A stretch of 64,000 nucleotides of DNA from Caulobacter sp. (lineage in GTDB: Bacteria > Pseudomonadota > Alphaproteobacteria > Caulobacterales > Caulobacteraceae): assembly GCA_030645575.1 (NCBI GenBank), contig JAUSMJ010000026.1:1-64000 (forward strand), given 5' to 3'. This document shows positions 32,064 through 41,441 of the stretch, piece after piece. The notes under the pieces were generated by a model. The model saw only the letters and a program-made list of their open reading frames with translations, did no database searches and had not been told where the DNA came from. How positions within the stretch are numbered: position 1 is the stretch's first letter; each line of letters opens with the position of its first letter. Made by a program: the position numbers and the translations under genes.

Positions 32064-33566
32064 CTACCCGGCCCACCACGCCAGCAGGAACGCCGCGCCG
32101 GCGATGGCGGCGCCGGCGGCCAGCCAGGTCAGGCCGGACGCGGTCCGGTCCGGCTCGGGCGCCACGGCGGGCGGGCCGCCGGTCTCGGCCATCCGCGCGA
32201 TGGCCCGCAGCGCCCGCAGGGCCTCCTCGGCGAAGTCCTTCGCCCGGGCGACCGGCGAGAGCTCGCGGGCGATCCAGCGGCGGACCACCGGGTCGGCGGC
32301 GGCCCACAGGTCGTGGTCGGGCCACAACCGCCGGGCGACGCCCTCGACCGTGACCATGGTCTTCTGCAGCAGCACCAGCTCAGGCCGCAACCGCATGTCG
32401 AACAGGGCGGTGATCTCGAACAGCAGCGACAGCAGCCGGCTCATGGAGAGCTCGCTGGCCGCCCGGCCGAACACCGGCTCGCCGACGGCCCGCAGGGCCT
32501 GGGCGAAGGCGTCCGGGTCGTGGTGCGCGGGCACATAGCCGGCGTCGAAATGCGCCCGCGCCACCCGCGCGTAGTCCCGGGTCAGGAAGCCATAGAGGAT
32601 CTCGGCCAGATAGCGGCGCGTCTCGGGCGACAACCGCCCGACGATGCCGAAGTCGACCGCCACGATGCCAGAGGGCGGTACGACGAACAGGTTCCCCTCG
32701 TGCAGGTCGGCGTGGAACACCCCGTGATCGAGGGCCTGGGCGAGGAAGGCGCGGATCAGGTTGTCGGCCACGGCCTTGCGGTCCAGCCCGGTCGCCTCGA
32801 GCGTCGCCGGATCGGACAGCGGCAGGCCGTCGACCCATTCCAGCGTCAGCACGCGTTTGGCCACGCCGTCCCAGATCACCTGGGGCGCGCGCATCCAGCC
32901 GTCGCGGTTCATGATCTCGGCCAGCTCGGCGGCTCCGGCGGCCTCGAACCGCATGTCCAGCTCGAGTTGCAGCGAGCGGACGACGGTCTCGGCGAAGGCC
33001 ACGGGCTCCAGCCGCCGCGCCGGCGGGATCAGCGCGGCGATCAGGCCGCCGGCCATCAGCAGGGTGGCGCTGTCGCGCGCCACCCGCCGTTCGATGCCGG
33101 GCCGCAGGATCTTGACCGCCACCTCGCGGCCGTCGGCCATCGTCGCGCGGTGCGCCTGGGCCAGCGAGGCGGCGGCGACCGGCTCGCCGAACACCGGAAA
33201 AATCTCATCGACCGGCTTGCCCAGCTCGCGCTCGACCTCGGCGCGGGCCAGGGTCGTGGGGAACGGCGGCAGGGCGTCCTTCAGCCGCGACAGGTCGGTG
33301 GCGAACACGGTTCCGAAGATGTCGGCGCGGGTCGACAGCACCTGGCCCAGCTTGATCGCCACCGGGCCGAGCGGCTCCAGCGACCGGGCCAGCCGCTCGC
33401 CTGGTCGGCCCAGGCGCGCCTGACGCCCGGAAAACAGCCGCAGGAACCCCGCCAAAGTCCGCACGCCCGGCGGCAGGACCTCGTCCAGCTCCCGCGGGAT
33501 CAGCGCGTCGGCGCGGATCAACGTCCAGCCGGCGGCCAGCAAGCGCATGAATGCGGCCAGATCCAT
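32064..33566 (-). CDS. ubiB: Ubiquinone biosynthesis kinase-like protein UbiB
   Basis: A 500-residue ADCK/UbiB family member needed for ubiquinone biosynthesis. Features: KxGQ motif region PVAIKLGQVLSTRADIFG, the Ala-rich loop AAASLAQAHRATM, the catalytic-lysine strand VAVKILRPG, DLHEGNLFV, and the metal-binding VAVDFGIVGRL. Two hydrophobic segments at the C-terminus (LTWLAAGAAIAGAAFLLAWWAG) anchor it in the inner membrane. The start ATG at 33566 lies four bases after the ubiE stop. Confidence 0.96.
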   Translation of the reverse strand: MDLAAFMRLLAAGWTLIRADALIPRELDEVLPPGVRTLAGFLRLFSGRQARLGRPGERLARSLEPLGPVAIKLGQVLSTRADIFGTVFATDLSRLKDALPPFPTTLARAEVERELGKPVDEIFPVFGEPVAAASLAQAHRATMADGREVAVKILRPGIERRVARDSATLLMAGGLIAALIPPARRLEPVAFAETVVRSLQLELDMRFEAAGAAELAEIMNRDGWMRAPQVIWDGVAKRVLTLEWVDGLPLSDPATLEATGLDRKAVADNLIRAFLAQALDHGVFHADLHEGNLFVVPPSGIVAVDFGIVGRLSPETRRYLAEILYGFLTRDYARVARAHFDAGYVPAHHDPDAFAQALRAVGEPVFGRAASELSMSRLLSLLFEITALFDMRLRPELVLLQKTMVTVEGVARRLWPDHDLWAAADPVVRRWIARELSPVARAKDFAEEALRALRAIARMAETGGPPAVAPEPDRTASGLTWLAAGAAIAGAAFLLAWWAG

Positions 33567-33570
33567 GGTC

Positions 33571-34329
33571 CTAGAGAACCCGCCCCGCATGCAGGGCCGC
33601 CACGCCGCCGGTGAAATTGCTGTAGCCGACGCGGCTGAAGCCCGCCTTCTCGATCATGCCGGCGAAGGTCTTCTGATCGGGGAAGCGGCGGATGCTCTCG
33701 ACCAGGTACTGATAGGACTCCCGGTCGCCGGCCACCCATTCGCCGATTTGCGGGATGGCCTTGAACGACCAGGCGTCATAGGCCGCGCGCAGGGCCATGC
33801 CCGTGGGCTTGCTGAACTCCAGGCAGACGAACCGGCCGCCTGGTTTCAGCACCCGCCGCGCCTCGCGCAGGGCCGCGGCGATGTCGGTCACGTTGCGGAT
33901 GCCGAAGGCGATCGAATAGGCGTCGGCGCTGGCGTCCCGCAGCGGCAGGCGCTGGGCGTCGCCCACGGCCCAGCAGATCTCGGGCGGCGCGCCCTTTTCC
34001 CGGCCCGCCGTGATCATCTCGGCGTTGTAGTCGATGATGTGGATGGTCGCGTCGTCGCCGCCCCTGCGCTCCTGAGCCGCGCGGGCCATCTTCGCGTAGC
34101 GCCGGGCCATGTCGCCGGTGCCGCCGGCCACGTCGAGGATCACCTCGCCGGGCTGGGGATTGAGCCGGGCCGCCGTGGCGTCCTTCCACAGGCGATGGAC
34201 GCCCGCGCTCATCAGGTCGTTCATCAGGTCATAGCGGCTGGCGACCCGGTCGAACACGCCACGCACCAGGCGGGGTTTCTCGGTCGGATCGACGTCGCGG
34301 TAGCCGAAGGTGGCGGTGCTCTCGCTCAT
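33571..34329 (-). CDS. ubiE: Ubiquinone/menaquinone C-methyltransferase UbiE
   Basis: A class I SAM methyltransferase of 252 residues. The SAM-binding loop is [15 protein letters not shown], the substrate-region TIAFGIRN-type motif is [13 protein letters not shown], and [30 protein letters not shown] is the usual start. ATG 34329 has AGGA/GGAG just upstream; an ATG at 34341 adds four residues. First gene of the ubiE-ubiB pair. Confidence 0.97.
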   Translation of the reverse strand: MSESTATFGYRDVDPTEKPRLVRGVFDRVASRYDLMNDLMSAGVHRLWKDATAARLNPQPGEVILDVAGGTGDMARRYAKMARAAQERRGGDDATIHIIDYNAEMITAGREKGAPPEICWAVGDAQRLPLRDASADAYSIAFGIRNVTDIAAALREARRVLKPGGRFVCLEFSKPTGMALRAAYDAWSFKAIPQIGEWVAGDRESYQYLVESIRRFPDQKTFAGMIEKAGFSRVGYSNFTGGVAALHAGRVL

Positions 34330-34399
34330 GTCCTGCTCCATAGACCCGCGCGGACGGGTCGGCTAGCGGCGACCAAGGCTCGCTACCTCGCGGCGGGGT

Positions 34400-34498
34400 C
34401 GTCCTGATGTCTTGATGAGCATTCTTGCTCCGGCGGGTCCTTGAGCAAGGACCCGCCGGAGCAAACCATTCCATCAAGGCCTTCAGGGCGTATCAGCA
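34400..34498. repeat. Nested-hairpin repeat, family D copy 2
   Basis: The best-formed copy, between ubiE and mutM (divergent). It has a perfect 19-base stem, 34425-34443 pairing with 34446-34464 (TTGCTCCGGCGGGTCCTTG and its complement) with a two-base loop, nested in outer arms CGTCCTGATGTCTTGATG / CATCAAGGCCTTCAGGGCG. Same length as the copy at 31936. Confidence 0.85.
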
Positions 34499-34577
34499 TT
34501 CGGAAGGCTCGGGTGAGTGTCAGCAGCCTCACCGTCACTCATGGACCCGGCCGCCCCGGTCGGCTAGCCAAGGACCC

Positions 34578-35441
34578 ATGCCCGAGCTTCCCGAGGTCGA
34601 GACCGTCCGTCGTGGCCTGGCCCCCGTGCTGGAGGGCGCGCGGCTGACCCGTGTCGAGCAGCGGCGGCCCGACCTGCGCTTTCCGTTTCCCGACGGCTTC
34701 GCGCAGCGGCTGACCGGCGCGACCCTCACCCGGCTGGACCGGCGGGCCAAATACCTGCTCGGCCATCTGGATCGCGGCGATGTGCTGGTCATGCACCTGG
34801 GCATGACCGGCCGGTTCGAGATCGAGGCGGCGGCGGGAACGGCGCGGCCCGGCGAGTTCGTCTACGCCGCCCCGCCGGACCCGAAACACGCCCATGTGGT
34901 GTTCGAGACCGAGCGCGGCGGGCGGGTAACCTATTCCGACCCGCGCCGGTTCGGCTTCATGGGGCTGGTTCCGGCCGGCGAGTTGGCGACCCACCCGTGG
35001 TTCGTCGGCATGGGGCCCGAGCCGCTGGGCCCCGACTTCACCGCCGATCTGCTGGAAAAGGCCTTCGCGGGACGCAAACAGAACGCCAAGGTGCTGCTGC
35101 TCGACCAGCGCATCGTCGCGGGCCTCGGCAACATCTATGTCTGCGAGGCGCTGCACCGGTCGGGCCTCTCGCCGACGAAGCCGGCCGGGAAGATCGCGAA
35201 GAAGGCGCTGCCGGGCCTGGTCGCGGTGATCCGCGCGGTGCTGGAGGAGGCCATCGAGGCCGGCGGCTCCACCCTGCGCGACTTCGCGGCGACCGACGGG
35301 GCGCTGGGCTATTTCCAGCACCGCTTCCAGGCCTACGGCCGCGAGGGCCAGCCCTGCCTGACGCCGGGCTGCGGCGGAATCATCGCCCGCATCGTCCAGG
35401 GCGGGCGATCGACGTTCTATTGCGCCGGCTGCCAGAAATGA
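34578..35441 (+). CDS. mutM: Formamidopyrimidine-DNA glycosylase (Fpg/MutM)
   Basis: A 287-residue base-excision glycosylase/AP lyase for 8-oxoguanine and FapyG. The catalytic N-terminus after Met removal is PELPEVETVRRGL, with catalytic Pro and Glu. The C-terminal zinc finger has the pattern CLTPGCGG...YCAGCQK. The ATG at 34578 follows AAGGACCC and is required for the conserved PELPEVE N-terminus; a longer frame upstream is just the repeat. Confidence 0.97.
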   Translation: MPELPEVETVRRGLAPVLEGARLTRVEQRRPDLRFPFPDGFAQRLTGATLTRLDRRAKYLLGHLDRGDVLVMHLGMTGRFEIEAAAGTARPGEFVYAAPPDPKHAHVVFETERGGRVTYSDPRRFGFMGLVPAGELATHPWFVGMGPEPLGPDFTADLLEKAFAGRKQNAKVLLLDQRIVAGLGNIYVCEALHRSGLSPTKPAGKIAKKALPGLVAVIRAVLEEAIEAGGSTLRDFAATDGALGYFQHRFQAYGREGQPCLTPGCGGIIARIVQGGRSTFYCAGCQK

Positions 35442-35452
35442 GCGGGCGGTCG

Positions 35453-35476
35453 CCATCAAGGCCTTCAGGGCGTTTT
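35453..35476. repeat. Half copy of family D repeat
   Basis: The right-hand arm of family D, CATCAAGGCCTTCAGGGCGT, occurs 10 bases after the mutM stop and is not followed by the other arm. It therefore looks like a solo or decayed piece, and is the third appearance of this sequence within 3.6 kb. Confidence 0.7.
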
Positions 35477-35517
35477 GTCATCATCCCGGTCGGCCGGTTT
35501 CGAGGTAAGCCAAACAC

Positions 35518-36384
35518 ATGACCCGCCGCCTCCTGTCGCCCCTCGCGGCTCTCGTTCTGCTCTTCACCGCCGCCCCGGCCGCCGCCGAGCCGCCGGTGTG
35601 GACCGTGCGCGACGCCGACTCGACCATCGTTCTGTTCGGCTCGGTGCATGTGTTGCCCGCCGATCTGGACTGGCGGCCCGACGCCCTCGACGCGGCCCTG
35701 GCGAAAGCCGACGACCTGTGGTTCGAGACCCCCGTCGATGCGGAGAACGAGGCCGCGGCCAGCCGGGCCGCCATGGCCAGCGGTTACCTGCCGGCGGACC
35801 AGAGCCTGTCGGCTTTGCTGTCGCCGGAGGGCCGCGCCCGGCTGGACCGCGTCGGCGCGCGCCTGGGCGTCTCGCCGGCCGCCATCGACCGCCTGAGACC
35901 CTGGTTCGCCGACGTGACCATCGGGGTCGTCGCCCTGATGAGCCAGGGGGCCAGCGTGACCACGGGCGTCGAACGCACCCTGGCCGCCGCCGCTCCAGGG
36001 GCGCGGCGGCGCGCCTTCGAGACGCCGGCCGAACAGATCGCCTTCTTCGCCGCCGCGCCGCTGGCCGACCAGCTGGCCTCGCTGGAGGACACGCTCAAGC
36101 AGATCGATGAGGATCCGGCCTACTACGACCGGCTAATCGACGCCTGGGTCGATGGCGACACCCGGGCGATCGAGGACCTGGGGTTGACGCCGATGAAGCA
36201 GGTGTCGCTGTACCTCTATGACCGGCTGATCGTGCAACGGAACCGGCGCTGGGCCGAGACCATCGCCGAACGCCTGGCCGGGGCGGGCGAGACGGTGATC
36301 GTCGTCGGGGTCGGCCATCTGGTGGGGCCCGACAGCGTGCCGGCCCTGCTGCGGGCCCGGGGCTTCAAGGTCGAGGGGCCCTGA
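35518..36384 (+). CDS. TraB/GumN family protein, exported
   Basis: A 288-residue protein with a Sec signal ending around APAAAAEP. The two family-defining GxxH motifs are present as FGSVHVLP near residue 41 and [13 protein letters not shown] near residue 265. TraB/GumN (Tiki-like) proteins are predicted metal-dependent proteases; periplasmic or surface location is likely. Follows mutM by 76 bases. Confidence 0.9.
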   Translation: MTRRLLSPLAALVLLFTAAPAAAEPPVWTVRDADSTIVLFGSVHVLPADLDWRPDALDAALAKADDLWFETPVDAENEAAASRAAMASGYLPADQSLSALLSPEGRARLDRVGARLGVSPAAIDRLRPWFADVTIGVVALMSQGASVTTGVERTLAAAAPGARRRAFETPAEQIAFFAAAPLADQLASLEDTLKQIDEDPAYYDRLIDAWVDGDTRAIEDLGLTPMKQVSLYLYDRLIVQRNRRWAETIAERLAGAGETVIVVGVGHLVGPDSVPALLRARGFKVEGP

Positions 36385-36430
36385 GCAAAGAGGCTTGAGC
36401 CGGACGCGGCCGGCGGGCACAACCGCGCCC

Positions 36431-37210
36431 ATGACCTATCAGACCCTGATCGTCGAGACTCCGGCCGAGGGCGTGACCCTCGTCCGGCTCAACCGCCCCG
36501 AGGCCCTCAACGCCCTCAACAGCCAGCTGCTGGACGAGCTGGGCCAGGTCCTGGACGCCGCCGCCGCGGACGAGGCCGTCCGCTGCCTGGTGCTGACCGG
36601 CTCGGACCGCGCCTTCGCCGCTGGCGCCGACATCAAGGAGATGTCGGACAAGTCCTACGCCCAGATGATGACGCTCGACTTCTTCACCGCCGGGGCGCGC
36701 AAGCTGGAACAGTTCCGCAAGCCAGTCATCGCCGCGGTCAGCGGCTACGCCCTGGGCGGCGGCTGCGAGCTGGCGATGATGTGCGACTTCATCATCGCCT
36801 CGGAGACGGCGAAGTTCGGCCAGCCGGAGATCAACCTGGGCGTCTCGCCCGGCATCGGCGGGACCCAGCGGCTGACCCGCTTCGTCGGCAAGGCCAAGGC
36901 CATGGACATGATCCTGACGGCCCGGATGATGGACGCCGCCGAGGCCGAACGCGCGGGCCTGGTCTCCCGCGTCGTGCCGGTCGACAAGCTGCTCGAGACC
37001 GCCCTGGAGGCCGCCGGCAAGATCGCCGGTCATTCGCCGCTGGCGGTGATGATGAACAAGGAACTGGTCGAGGCGGCCTACGAGACCACCCTGTCCACGG
37101 GCGTGGCCCTGGAGCGCCGGCTGTTTCACTCCCTGTTCGCCTTCGAGGACCAGAAGGAAGGCATGGCGGCCTTCGTCGAGAAGCGAAAGCCGGGGTTCAC
37201 CGGCAGATAA
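36431..37210 (+). CDS. Enoyl-CoA hydratase (crotonase)
   Basis: A 259-residue crotonase. The oxyanion-hole and substrate-cap segments are [13 protein letters not shown] and [17 protein letters not shown]; the catalytic glutamates are in [22 protein letters not shown]. It hydrates trans-2-enoyl-CoA in fatty acid beta-oxidation. In Caulobacter an enoyl-CoA hydratase also lies near mutM. ATG at 36431 is the family start. Confidence 0.94.
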   Translation: MTYQTLIVETPAEGVTLVRLNRPEALNALNSQLLDELGQVLDAAAADEAVRCLVLTGSDRAFAAGADIKEMSDKSYAQMMTLDFFTAGARKLEQFRKPVIAAVSGYALGGGCELAMMCDFIIASETAKFGQPEINLGVSPGIGGTQRLTRFVGKAKAMDMILTARMMDAAEAERAGLVSRVVPVDKLLETALEAAGKIAGHSPLAVMMNKELVEAAYETTLSTGVALERRLFHSLFAFEDQKEGMAAFVEKRKPGFTGR

Positions 37211-37324
37211 CGTCAGGGCTCCGGGGCGCGGATTTACAGGTCCCCGGCTGCCCACATTGACGGGCGCCGCTGGCGGGATGGGACCGGCCTGGACGGGGTG
37301 GAGCCCAGCCCTCATGCGGCGAGC

Positions 37325-38464
37325 CTAACCCAGGAGTTCGTCCGTGTGTTCGCCCAGCTTCGGCGCGCGGGCGCCGGGCATGCGCCGGTCGTCGATCTTC
37401 ACCGGCATGGCCAGCATGTGCAGGCCTTCGGGTCGATCGGGGTGGTCGACCAGGTCGCGCATGCCGACCTCCGCGACGAACGGATTGTCGAGGGCCTGGA
37501 ACAGGTCGTTGACCGGGCCGAACGGAACGCGGCCGGCGAACAGCGCGGTCCAGTGGGCGGTCGGCTTCGACGCGAACAGGGCGTCCAGCGCCAGCGTCAG
37601 GGCCGGCAGGTGACGGGCGCGGTCGGCGAGGGTGGCGAAGCGCGGGTCGGCGGCCAGGTCCGCGCGACCGGTCGTGTCGCAGAACTCGGCCCAGAACTTC
37701 TCGTTCATGCACATCAGCTGGCCATAGCCGTCGGCGGTCTTCACCCGCTGCACGGGGGCGAGGGACGGATGGGCGCCGTTCGGCAGACGGACCGTCGGGT
37801 GTCGCTCGTTCATCGCCCAAACGGCCGGATAGCTAAGCTGGTGCAGGGCGACGTCGAACAGCGAGACATCGACGTCGCAGCCTTCGCCTGTCGTCCGCGC
37901 CGACAGGATCGCCGAGACCACTCCGAAGGCGAAGGTCGCCCCGCTCATGAAGTCGATGATCGATACGCCCATGCGCGCCGGCGGGCCGTCCGGCTCGCCG
38001 GTCAGGCTCATCAGGCCGCACTCGGCCTGCATCGGATAGTCGTAGCCGGGCCAGGCCTCGCGGCTGTTGTTCCGTCCGTAGGCCGACAGATGACCGCAGA
38101 CGATGGCCGGGTTGATCGCCTTCAGCGCGTCGTAGGTCAGGCCCAGCTTCGCCGGCTGGTCGCCGCGCAGGTTGTTGATCACCGCCTCGGCGCCGGCGAC
38201 CAGCCGTTCGAAATCGGCCCGGCCTTGCGGCGTCTTCAGCTCGATGGCGGCCGATTTCTTGCCGCGGGAGAAGGTCTGGAAATACTGGCTGTCGTTGTCG
38301 CCCAGCATGAAGGGCCCGGTCGGCCGCGAGGCGTCGCCGCCCATCGACGGAGCCTCGATCTTGATCACCTCGGCGCCGAGCTCGGCCATCAGCAGGGTCG
38401 CATAGGGGCCGGCCCCGTAGTGTTCGATGGTCAGGACGCGGACGCCCTCCAGCGGGCGCTTCAC
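37325..38464 (-). CDS. CaiB/BaiF family CoA transferase (family III)
   Basis: A 379-residue family III CoA transferase. The start VKRPLEGVRVLTIEHYGAGPYATLLMAELGAEVIKIE and the catalytic-aspartate region VSIIDFMSGATFAFGVVSAI are typical. Substrate unknown; such enzymes act on oxalate, carnitine, succinyl-benzylsuccinate and 2-hydroxyacyl substrates. GTG at 38464 is preferred over GTG 38470 because it gives a 4-base overlap with the upstream stop and has GGAGGG about seven bases before it. The pairing with the TrmO-like gene is unusual. Confidence 0.92.
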   Translation of the reverse strand: MKRPLEGVRVLTIEHYGAGPYATLLMAELGAEVIKIEAPSMGGDASRPTGPFMLGDNDSQYFQTFSRGKKSAAIELKTPQGRADFERLVAGAEAVINNLRGDQPAKLGLTYDALKAINPAIVCGHLSAYGRNNSREAWPGYDYPMQAECGLMSLTGEPDGPPARMGVSIIDFMSGATFAFGVVSAILSARTTGEGCDVDVSLFDVALHQLSYPAVWAMNERHPTVRLPNGAHPSLAPVQRVKTADGYGQLMCMNEKFWAEFCDTTGRADLAADPRFATLADRARHLPALTLALDALFASKPTAHWTALFAGRVPFGPVNDLFQALDNPFVAEVGMRDLVDHPDRPEGLHMLAMPVKIDDRRMPGARAPKLGEHTDELLG

Positions 38465-38700
38465 CAACACCCCTCCATCAGCTCGGCCGCCCAGGCGGGC
38501 TCCCGCACCTCGCCGCGCGGCAGAAACCCCTTGAGCACCGGTTTGATATCGACCACCGGAGTTCCGTCGATGGCGTCCAGCCCCTCGACCTCAAGGGTCA
38601 GGCCGTTGACCGCGAGGATGCGGCAGACCGAGGCGCCCAGGCGGTTGGGCCGGTTACGGCCGCCCCGCACATGGCCGACAGTTTCGATCGCGAACGTCAT
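38461..38700 (-). CDS. Miniature TrmO-like (UPF0066) protein
   Basis: A 79-residue protein that keeps only parts of the TrmO/TsaA fold: ETVGHVRGGRNRPNRLGASVCRI joins the first strand directly to the RPNxxGxS SAM-site motif, followed by VEGLDAIDGTPVVDIKPVLKGF. TrmO normally has about 55 extra residues between the first strand and the RPN motif, plus a C-terminal domain. Whether it is a small active form or a relic is unclear. ATG 38700 follows GGGAAG, and its stop overlaps the CaiB start, suggesting it is translated. Confidence 0.75.
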   Translation of the reverse strand: MTFAIETVGHVRGGRNRPNRLGASVCRILAVNGLTLEVEGLDAIDGTPVVDIKPVLKGFLPRGEVREPAWAAELMEGCW

Positions 38701-38926
38701 GGACACTTCCCTTTCCGCCAACCCGGCCGGGCTAGGCTCGCGGGCGCGGACGGTCAACCCGGCCCTGGCCGCCCCCGGAGGAACATCCACCACGGCGGTC
38801 CCGCCCGCCACCACCCGAAGGCCGCCCCGCCGGGGGTTACCGGCAGGGTCATAGGGTCACGCCGGCGACGGCGCCCCGGCGAGTGTGATGACCCTTCAGG
38901 CAATCGCGGGCGAAAAATCCTGTTAT

Positions 38927-38941
38927 TGAGAATTATTCTCA
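38927..38941. promoter_or_regulatory. Fur box upstream of the siderophore receptor
   Basis: Perfect 7-1-7 inverted repeat TGAGAAT-T-ATTCTCA, a form of the classical Fur operator half-site TGATAAT/ATTATCA. It is about 90 bases before the ATG at 39031 and about 300 bases before the likely receptor start. A fur gene is encoded in this window at 2760-3167. Confidence 0.85.
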
Positions 38942-39030
38942 TTGCGGTGGTGAGGTGCGACAGCTAAGAACGCCTCTCAATCGCAGGCGCGGTCGGGTTC
39001 GCGCCGCGAAGGGGACGAGAAGAGCTCTTG

Positions 39031-39243
39031 ATGCGCAGGCTCACCATCACCGCCGCCGCGGTCGTCGGCCCGTCGTGGTCGCAAGGCCCGGCCTGGGCCG
39101 CTGAAGGCGACCGCGCCGTCAGCGAGTCCGCCAGGCCCCACGCAGCGGACGCCCTCCGCCCAGCCAGCAACAGAACGGCCGATTGGATGCGACCGCCTCG
39201 CATTCCAGAGGCGCTCGCCAAGTTAAAGACCAAAGGAAATCCC
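39031..39243 (+). other. In-frame upstream extension of the receptor gene (leader ORF)
   Basis: From ATG 39031 (after GGGGACGAGAAGAG) to the receptor start at 39244 there are 71 codons with no stop, in the receptor frame. The first part (MRRLTITAAAVVGPSWSQG) is weakly signal-peptide-like and includes WAAEGD; the rest is Arg/Ala-rich and unlike a known domain. It is not the usual signaling (STN) domain. The remaining 38701-39030 holds the Fur box and no gene that I recognise. Confidence 0.4.
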
Positions 39244-41304
39244 ATGCGCGTGCTTTTCGCATCCACAGCCATCCTCCTTGGCCTTCCGGTCGTAGCCGCC
39301 GCCGAAGAGCCCGCGACGCAGTTGGAGTCGATTATCATCACCGGGAGGACCCAGGGCTACATCGCGGTCGACTCCATCACCGCGACCAAGACGGACACCC
39401 CGCTTCTCGACGTGCCCCAGAGCGTCAATGTCGTGACCCGCGCTCAACTCGACGATCAGGCGCTGTACAGCCTCGGCGAGGTGCTGCGTTATGTTCCGGG
39501 AGTCACCGTGGGTCAGGGCGAGGGCAATCGCGACCAGGTCACCCTGCGGGGCCAGAACACCACCGCCGACTTCTTCCTCGACGGCGTTCGGGATGACGTC
39601 CAGTACTACCGGGGTCTGTACAATCTTGAGCGCGTTGAAATCCTCAAGGGGCCCTATGCGCTGATCTTTGGCCGCGGCGGCGGCGGCGGCATCGTCAATC
39701 GCGTGCAGAAGTCGCCCAGCCCCGCGGCCAGCTTCCTCGACGGCCGGGCCAGCGCGAACACCTTTGGGGCCTACGACCTGTCGCTGGACTTGAACACGCC
39801 CGTCAGCGAGATGGCCGCCATTCGCGTCAACGCCACCTATGAGGATCTCGCCAATCACCGCGACTTCTACGAAGGCGAGCGGTTCGCCGTGAACCCCTAT
39901 TTCGCCGTCGATCTGGATGGCGGCTGGAAGGCGGGACTGTCCTACGAATATGTCAACGACGATCGGGTCACCGATCGCGGCGTGCCGTCATTGTCCGGCG
40001 CTCCCATCACCGGCTATCGCGACCAGTTCTTTGGTGTTCCCGGAGTCAACCGGACCACGCTGGAAGCCCACATCGCGAAATTCCGCGTCGATGGCGCCTT
40101 GACCGACGATCTCGCGTTTTCGACGACACTTCTCTTCGGCGACTACGACAAGGCCTATGTCAACGTCTTCCCGAACGGGGCCGCGACCGCCCGGAATGGC
40201 ACGGTGGCCTTGTCGTCCTATGCCGACGCCACCACGAGGGAAAACGTCCTGGTTCAGAGCAATCTGGTCTGGAGCGTGGCGGCCGGAAGCGTCGGCCACA
40301 AGGTCCTGTTCGGCCTGGAGTACGGCGATCAGGCTTCGACCAACCAGCGCCGGAACGGGGTGTTGTCCAACGCGACTTTCAATCTCGCCAACCCGGTGTT
40401 TCCCACTGTCGCCTTCCCGGCCGTGAACCGCGACACCGTATCGACGGTCAATTCATTCTCGGTCTATGTTCAGGATCAGATCAGTCTTGGCGAATGGTTC
40501 GACATCGTCGCCGGCCTGCGGTTCGATCGCTTCGACATCGACGGGGCGGACCGGCAGCCCAATCCCGACCGGCCCTTCACGCGCACCGACGAAAAGGTCT
40601 CGCCGCGGCTCGGGCTGATTTTCAAACCCCGATCGAACGTCTCGCTCTACGCCAGCTACAGCCAGTCCTTCCTGCCACGCTCCGGCGACCAGTTTCTGAC
40701 TCTGTCGATGACCCAGGCCAATCTCGAGCCCGAAGAGTTCACCAACTACGAGCTGGGCGCGAAATGGAATATCCGGCCGAACCTGAACGTGACCGCCGCC
40801 CTGTTCCAGCTGGACCGAACAAACGCGACCACGCCGGATCCGGCCAACCCGTTGGCCACCATCAATGTCGGGGAAACAAGGACACAGGGTCTGGAGCTGG
40901 CCGTGACGGGCTCCGTCCTGCCGAACTGGCAGATGAGTGGCGCTTACTCATATCAGGACGCCGTATTGCAGGGGAATGACTCCGTCCGCCTGGCCCAGGT
41001 CCCGGAGCATCAGTTCAGCCTGTGGAATCGCTACGATGTCAGCGACCGTCTGGGCTTCGGCCTGGGGGTCACTCACCAGTCCGATCAGTTCGCGGCGATC
41101 AGGACCTCGGCGACGACGACCCGCTTGCCGTCCTTCACCCGCGTGGACGCCGCCATCTTCTACGATGTCAGCGAGGCTGTGCAGGTACAGGTGAACGTCG
41201 AAAACCTGTTTGACGCCAGCTACTTCTCGGACGCGCATAACAACGTCAATATCTCGCCCGGCGCTCCCCTCAATGCGCGGTTCACCGTGCGTGCCAGATT
41301 CTAG
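39244..41304 (+). CDS. TonB-dependent siderophore receptor (FhuE/FhuA type)
   Basis: A 686-residue outer-membrane receptor. It has a signal peptide MRVLFASTAILLGLPVVAAA, a TonB box near LESIIITG, a plug with TKTDTPLLDVPQSVNVVTR and ERVEILKGPYALIFGRGGGGGIVN, and a 22-strand barrel ending FTVRARF. The plug sequence (PQSVNVV, LKGPYALxFG) is that of Fe(III)-siderophore receptors of the hydroxamate type. ATG 39244 has AAAGGAAA upstream. No sigma/anti-sigma pair and no siderophore synthesis genes are nearby. The Fur box at 38927 fits iron repression. Confidence 0.92.
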   Translation: MRVLFASTAILLGLPVVAAAEEPATQLESIIITGRTQGYIAVDSITATKTDTPLLDVPQSVNVVTRAQLDDQALYSLGEVLRYVPGVTVGQGEGNRDQVTLRGQNTTADFFLDGVRDDVQYYRGLYNLERVEILKGPYALIFGRGGGGGIVNRVQKSPSPAASFLDGRASANTFGAYDLSLDLNTPVSEMAAIRVNATYEDLANHRDFYEGERFAVNPYFAVDLDGGWKAGLSYEYVNDDRVTDRGVPSLSGAPITGYRDQFFGVPGVNRTTLEAHIAKFRVDGALTDDLAFSTTLLFGDYDKAYVNVFPNGAATARNGTVALSSYADATTRENVLVQSNLVWSVAAGSVGHKVLFGLEYGDQASTNQRRNGVLSNATFNLANPVFPTVAFPAVNRDTVSTVNSFSVYVQDQISLGEWFDIVAGLRFDRFDIDGADRQPNPDRPFTRTDEKVSPRLGLIFKPRSNVSLYASYSQSFLPRSGDQFLTLSMTQANLEPEEFTNYELGAKWNIRPNLNVTAALFQLDRTNATTPDPANPLATINVGETRTQGLELAVTGSVLPNWQMSGAYSYQDAVLQGNDSVRLAQVPEHQFSLWNRYDVSDRLGFGLGVTHQSDQFAAIRTSATTTRLPSFTRVDAAIFYDVSEAVQVQVNVENLFDASYFSDAHNNVNISPGAPLNARFTVRARF

Positions 41305-41441
41305 GCGTCTGGTCCGGCGTTCGCACCGGGTGGAGGCGATGATCAGGGGCCGGTCTCATCCTTTCTGGGCGGGCGCCTGGTCCGATCGGATTTGATCTGG
41401 CTCAATCACGACGAGAACCCAAAGTTTACGGGTCGCGGCCC

